From assembly GCA_900104855.1 (NCBI GenBank), contig FNSS01000001.1:1240001-1304000 (forward strand): DNA of 64,000 bases, in the 5' to 3' direction. Source of the stretch: Rhizobiales bacterium GAS188. Its GTDB lineage: Bacteria; Pseudomonadota; Alphaproteobacteria; Rhizobiales; Beijerinckiaceae. The translations under genes were made by a program, and so were the position numbers. Of the stretch, positions 61,460 through 64,000 are shown in pieces. The notes beneath the pieces were generated by a model, which saw nothing but the letters and a program-made list of their open reading frames with translations, made no database searches and was not told where the DNA came from. The stretch's first letter is position 1. The number at the start of each line of letters is the position of its first letter.

Positions 61460-62716
61460 ATGCCTGCGCAGGTTCATCCGGTGACGACGCCCCAAAATCT
61501 TCGCGAAGACGATCTTCGCCAGGAGGATCTTGGCAAGGAAGATCTCTACGGCGGCATCGCGCTCGGCGTCGCGACCCTTGCGGCGCTGGTGATCGCGAAC
61601 TCTTCGCTCGGACCTTCATACAATGCCTTGTTCGAGCTGACGGGCGAGATCCGCATCGGATCATTGGGGCTCTCCAAGACCCTCGAGCACTGGATCAATG
61701 ACGGCCTGATGGCGGTCTTCTTCCTGTTGATCGGGCTCGAGATCAAGCGCGAGGCATTGGCGGGCGAGCTCGCGGATATGAGGAAGGCGGCTCTGCCGCT
61801 GATTGCAGCGACAGGCGGGTTTGTCGTGCCGACCGCGATCTATGCCGCATTGAACTGGGGCGACCCGCAAGCGTTGCGGGGCTGGGCGGTTCCGTCGGTG
61901 ACCGATATCGCCTTCGCGATCGGCATTTGTGCGTTTCTCGGCCGCGCCGTGCCGGCTTCGCTGAGGGCGTTCCTGCTTGCTCTCGCGATCATCGACGACC
62001 TCATGGCGATCGTCGTCATCGCCGTGTTCTATACGGACGAGCTGTCCGTCACGTCGCTGGCGCTCGCGGGAGTTGGCGTTGCGGCTCTCGCATCCCTGAA
62101 CCTGCTCGGCGCGCGCAATCGTGCGCTCTATGTCGTGGTCGGCGTCTTCACCTGGGTTTGCGTCCTCAAATCCGGGGTTCACGCGACGCTTGCCGGCGTG
62201 GCGGTGGGCTTCGCCATGCCGCTGACCCGTCATGGCGATGAAGACGAAAGCCCTCTCGAGCAAACCGAGCATGCGCTGAAACCCTGGATCAGCTACGCCA
62301 TCGTGCCGATTTTCGCTTTTGCCAATGCGGGGGTGTCGCTCACAGGCGTGTCGCTTTCGGCGCTCACGGCACCTGTTCCGCTCGGGATCATCGCGGGGCT
62401 GTTCGTCGGCAAGCAGCTCGGCGTCTTTGGCGCCTGTCTTGCGGCGATCAAGCTCGGAATTGCGGCACGGCCCGCGGGCGCGTCGATCGTTCAGCTTTAC
62501 GGCGTCGCGGTCCTCACGGGTATCGGCTTCACCATGAGTTTGTTCATCGGCACGCTCGCCATCGATGATGAGGCGGTGCAGGTGCAGATCCGCCTGGCGG
62601 TGCTCGCCGCGTCGATCTTGTCCGGGATCGTTGCTGCCATCGTCCTGTCGGCGGCGAGGCAGGCCCCCGGCGCGGCGGTTCAAGGCGAGCGCCTTCTCGG
62701 CGATCCGGTGGAATAG
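61460..62716 (+). CDS. nhaA: Na+/H+ antiporter NhaA
   Basis: 418 residues with about twelve hydrophobic segments. The functional Asp residues are present: SVTDIAFAIG (Asp133 of E. coli) and LAIIDDLMAI (Asp163/164). The N-terminus has LEHWINDGLMAVFFLLIGLEIKRE. It expels sodium in exchange for protons at alkaline pH. It begins next to the 5' region of the NadQ-like gene on the opposite strand. Confidence 0.96.
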   Translation: MPAQVHPVTTPQNLREDDLRQEDLGKEDLYGGIALGVATLAALVIANSSLGPSYNALFELTGEIRIGSLGLSKTLEHWINDGLMAVFFLLIGLEIKREALAGELADMRKAALPLIAATGGFVVPTAIYAALNWGDPQALRGWAVPSVTDIAFAIGICAFLGRAVPASLRAFLLALAIIDDLMAIVVIAVFYTDELSVTSLALAGVGVAALASLNLLGARNRALYVVVGVFTWVCVLKSGVHATLAGVAVGFAMPLTRHGDEDESPLEQTEHALKPWISYAIVPIFAFANAGVSLTGVSLSALTAPVPLGIIAGLFVGKQLGVFGACLAAIKLGIAARPAGASIVQLYGVAVLTGIGFTMSLFIGTLAIDDEAVQVQIRLAVLAASILSGIVAAIVLSAARQAPGAAVQGERLLGDPVE

Positions 62717-62770
62717 GGGCCGGCGGCAGCAAAGCCCTGCCGGCGCATCCGAGCAATCCCTCCGTTTTAA

Positions 62771-62796
62771 GAGCGGGCGGGACGCCCGCGGTCCCA
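62771..62796. repeat. Intergenic palindromic repeat, copy D (single arm)
   Basis: GAGCGGGCGGGACGCCCGCG and onward repeats the arm at 60238-60263 exactly. It contains the hairpin GCGGGCG-GGA-CGCCCGC and lies between nhaA and the LexA box of imuA. Confidence 0.85.
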
Positions 62797-62824
62797 ACAG
62801 CAGGGCCTTGAACAGGCTTGCAAT

Positions 62825-62839
62825 GTTCCTATTTTGTTC
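62825..62839 (+). promoter_or_regulatory. LexA (SOS) box upstream of imuA
   Basis: GTTCCTATTTTGTTC fits the alphaproteobacterial LexA consensus GTTC-N7-GTTC exactly. It lies 30 bp before the imuA start, in AT-rich sequence, as expected for DNA-damage control of the mutasome operon. Confidence 0.9.
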
Positions 62840-62868
62840 TAATATCCGGCAGAACGAGTTGTTGCGTC

Positions 62869-63687
62869 ATGCCATCATCCGTCGCCCCGATCCAGGGTCT
62901 TGCCCAAGATCCTCCCCTAGCCAGAAGCCGCGCCGAAATCGTGGGCGATCTGCGTCGCCTTCTGCCCAAACTGGAGAGCGTTTCGACCTCGAGACAGGGT
63001 TTTTCCTTCGGCCTTCCGGCCCTCGACGCGCATCTGCCAGGGCGCTGCCTCGCGGCCGGTGCGCTGCACGAGGTCGCATCCGAGCGCGAAGGCGACATGC
63101 CGGCAGCCTTCGGCTTCGTCGCGGCCCTGCTCGGGCGCATGCCCGAGGGGGCGCCGTTGCTTCTCGTCCTCTCGCCGCGGGGACTTGCCGATTGCGGGCG
63201 TCCTTACGGGCATGGCCTCGCCGAGCTCGGCCTCGATCCGGCCCGCCTGATCCTGGTCGAGACGCAAGACGAGCTGCAGGCGCTCTGGGCCATGGAGGAG
63301 GCCTTGCGCTCGGCCGTGCCGGCAGCGGTTGCCGGCGCCATCGGCCGGGAGCTCGACCTGAAGGCGAGCCGCCGCCTGCATCTGGCGGCGGGGAGCTCGG
63401 GGCTGCCCCTGATCCTGTTGCGCCCGGCCGGGATGACGGGCTCGAGCGCGGCGGCGACACGTTGGCGCGTCGGCGCCGCCAGGGCGGAGCGCGACCGTTT
63501 CGGCCTTTTCGGGCGAAGGCGATGGCGCTTGCGGCTCGAGCGCTGCCGCAACGGACAAATCGGCGAGTGGTTGGTGGAGTGGGATCATGTTGCGTATCGT
63601 TTCAGTCTGGCTGCCCCGATGGCCGATCCTGCGGCGCCTGGCGGCCGAGGCGAGCAGCCCCTCGCCGCAAGCGCGGCTCGATCCTGA
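62869..63687 (+). CDS. imuA: Mutasome accessory protein ImuA
   Basis: 272 residues from the ATG giving MPSSVAPIQGL; an upstream ATG at 62818 would include the LexA box and is rejected. LDAHLPGRCLAAGALHEVAS and RMPEGAPLLLVLSPRG are typical of ImuA, a RecA-like protein lacking a full Walker A, and WRLRLERCRNGQIGEWLVEW is near the C-terminus. It works with ImuB and DnaE2 in damage-induced mutagenesis. It overlaps imuB by 101 bp. Confidence 0.92.
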   Translation: MPSSVAPIQGLAQDPPLARSRAEIVGDLRRLLPKLESVSTSRQGFSFGLPALDAHLPGRCLAAGALHEVASEREGDMPAAFGFVAALLGRMPEGAPLLLVLSPRGLADCGRPYGHGLAELGLDPARLILVETQDELQALWAMEEALRSAVPAAVAGAIGRELDLKASRRLHLAAGSSGLPLILLRPAGMTGSSAAATRWRVGAARAERDRFGLFGRRRWRLRLERCRNGQIGEWLVEWDHVAYRFSLAAPMADPAAPGGRGEQPLAASAARS

Positions 63688-64000
63688 GCGCCCCTTCGTG
63701 CTGACGGTCGATGCGGCCGGGGGGCCGCGCATCGCGGCCACCAATATGGCGGCCGAAGCCGCGGGGCTCGTGGTCGGGGACGGGCTCGCCGATGCGCGGG
63801 CGAAGGCCGGTTACCTGCAAGTGCAAACTGCCGATCCGGAGAGCGACGATGTCGCCTTGCATCGCCTGGCGCTCTGGGCGACGCGCTATGCTCCTGCCGT
63901 CTCGCCCTTCGACGAGAAGAGCGGCGCGGACGGCTTCTTCCTCGACATCGGCGGGGCGGCGCATCTCTTCGACGGTGAGGAGGCTCTCATCGCCGATCTC
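63587..64000 (+). CDS. imuB: ImuB, Y-family polymerase-like mutasome subunit (5' part, runs off the window)
   Basis: The first 138 residues are present. MLRIVSVWLPRWPILRRL and the later AVSPFDEKSGADGFFLDIGGAAHLF match ImuB, which keeps a Y-family fold but usually lacks the catalytic acidic residues and acts as a clamp-binding hub. The ATG at 63587 lies in the last 101 bp of imuA in another frame. The rest of the gene is beyond position 64000. Confidence 0.9.
   Translation, partial: MLRIVSVWLPRWPILRRLAAEASSPSPQARLDPERPFVLTVDAAGGPRIAATNMAAEAAGLVVGDGLADARAKAGYLQVQTADPESDDVALHRLALWATRYAPAVSPFDEKSGADGFFLDIGGAAHLFDGEEALIADL

Overview
The window is chromosomal DNA of high G+C content from an alphaproteobacterium, most likely a member of the Hyphomicrobiales (Rhizobiales). 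This rests on four things: a GTTC-N7-GTTC LexA box in front of imuA-imuB, nadA-nadB-nadC next to a NadQ-type regulator with matching palindromes, DUF1127 and dodecin-type small genes, and intergenic palindromic repeats of the kind common in that order. No tRNA, rRNA, CRISPR array, transposase or phage integrase was seen. The species cannot be named from the sequence alone.

Region 1 (1-15.85 kb) is a glycan or protein-modification locus. A minus-strand pair (DUF6916-like protein, TPR-sulfotransferase) diverges from a plus-strand series: FkbM methyltransferase, GNAT acetyltransferase, TPR protein with a GT9-like domain, 2OG-Fe(II) oxygenase, and a giant protein of about 2,750 residues. The giant protein alternates TPR arrays with four GT9-like domains and one O-GlcNAc-transferase-type (GT41) domain. 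Together these could build, methylate, acetylate, sulfate and hydroxylate a surface glycan or glycoprotein.

Region 2 (16-31.2 kb) is ordinary accessory chromosome: DUF2189 membrane protein, NDUFA9-like SDR, dodecin, small conserved proteins, a Bcr/CflA exporter with a divergent TetR regulator and palindromic operator, a WYL regulator beside two genes that carry the same palindrome at the same distance from their starts, a TMEM175-like channel, a lipoprotein, MarC, an MFS transporter, a quinone oxidoreductase and a beta-lactamase-fold hydrolase.

Region 3 (31.2-41.1 kb) looks like a peptidoglycan-fragment uptake and recycling island. A peptide-type ABC transporter (substrate-binding protein and two permeases on minus, two ATPases on plus) is followed by MurQ etherase, a GntR/UTRA regulator, a catalytically intact MurA homologue and a BadF/MurK-type amino-sugar kinase. 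The two promoter regions share a 9-bp sequence that may be the GntR operator.

Region 4 (41.3-53.7 kb) holds a GST, an ArsR-SRPBCC-DUF899 operon, and a minus-strand group of a 74-residue peptide, a B12-binding radical SAM enzyme, a secreted CHRD protein and a secreted tyrosinase; this group starts beside an AT-rich stretch and has no annotation I can assign as a whole. Then come a MerT-like / GDCCVxC / small membrane protein trio, a LysR-isochorismatase divergon, and a repeat element abutting a GNAT gene remnant.

Region 5 (53.9-64 kb) carries DCC thioredoxin-like and ArsR genes divergent from a TIGR01777 SDR, ubiG, the nadA-nadB-nadC operon with two palindromes, the NadQ-like regulator, nhaA, and the LexA-controlled imuA-imuB mutasome genes (imuB runs off the end). 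A family of intergenic palindromes (GGGACCGCG...CGCGGTCCC) recurs at four sites across the window.
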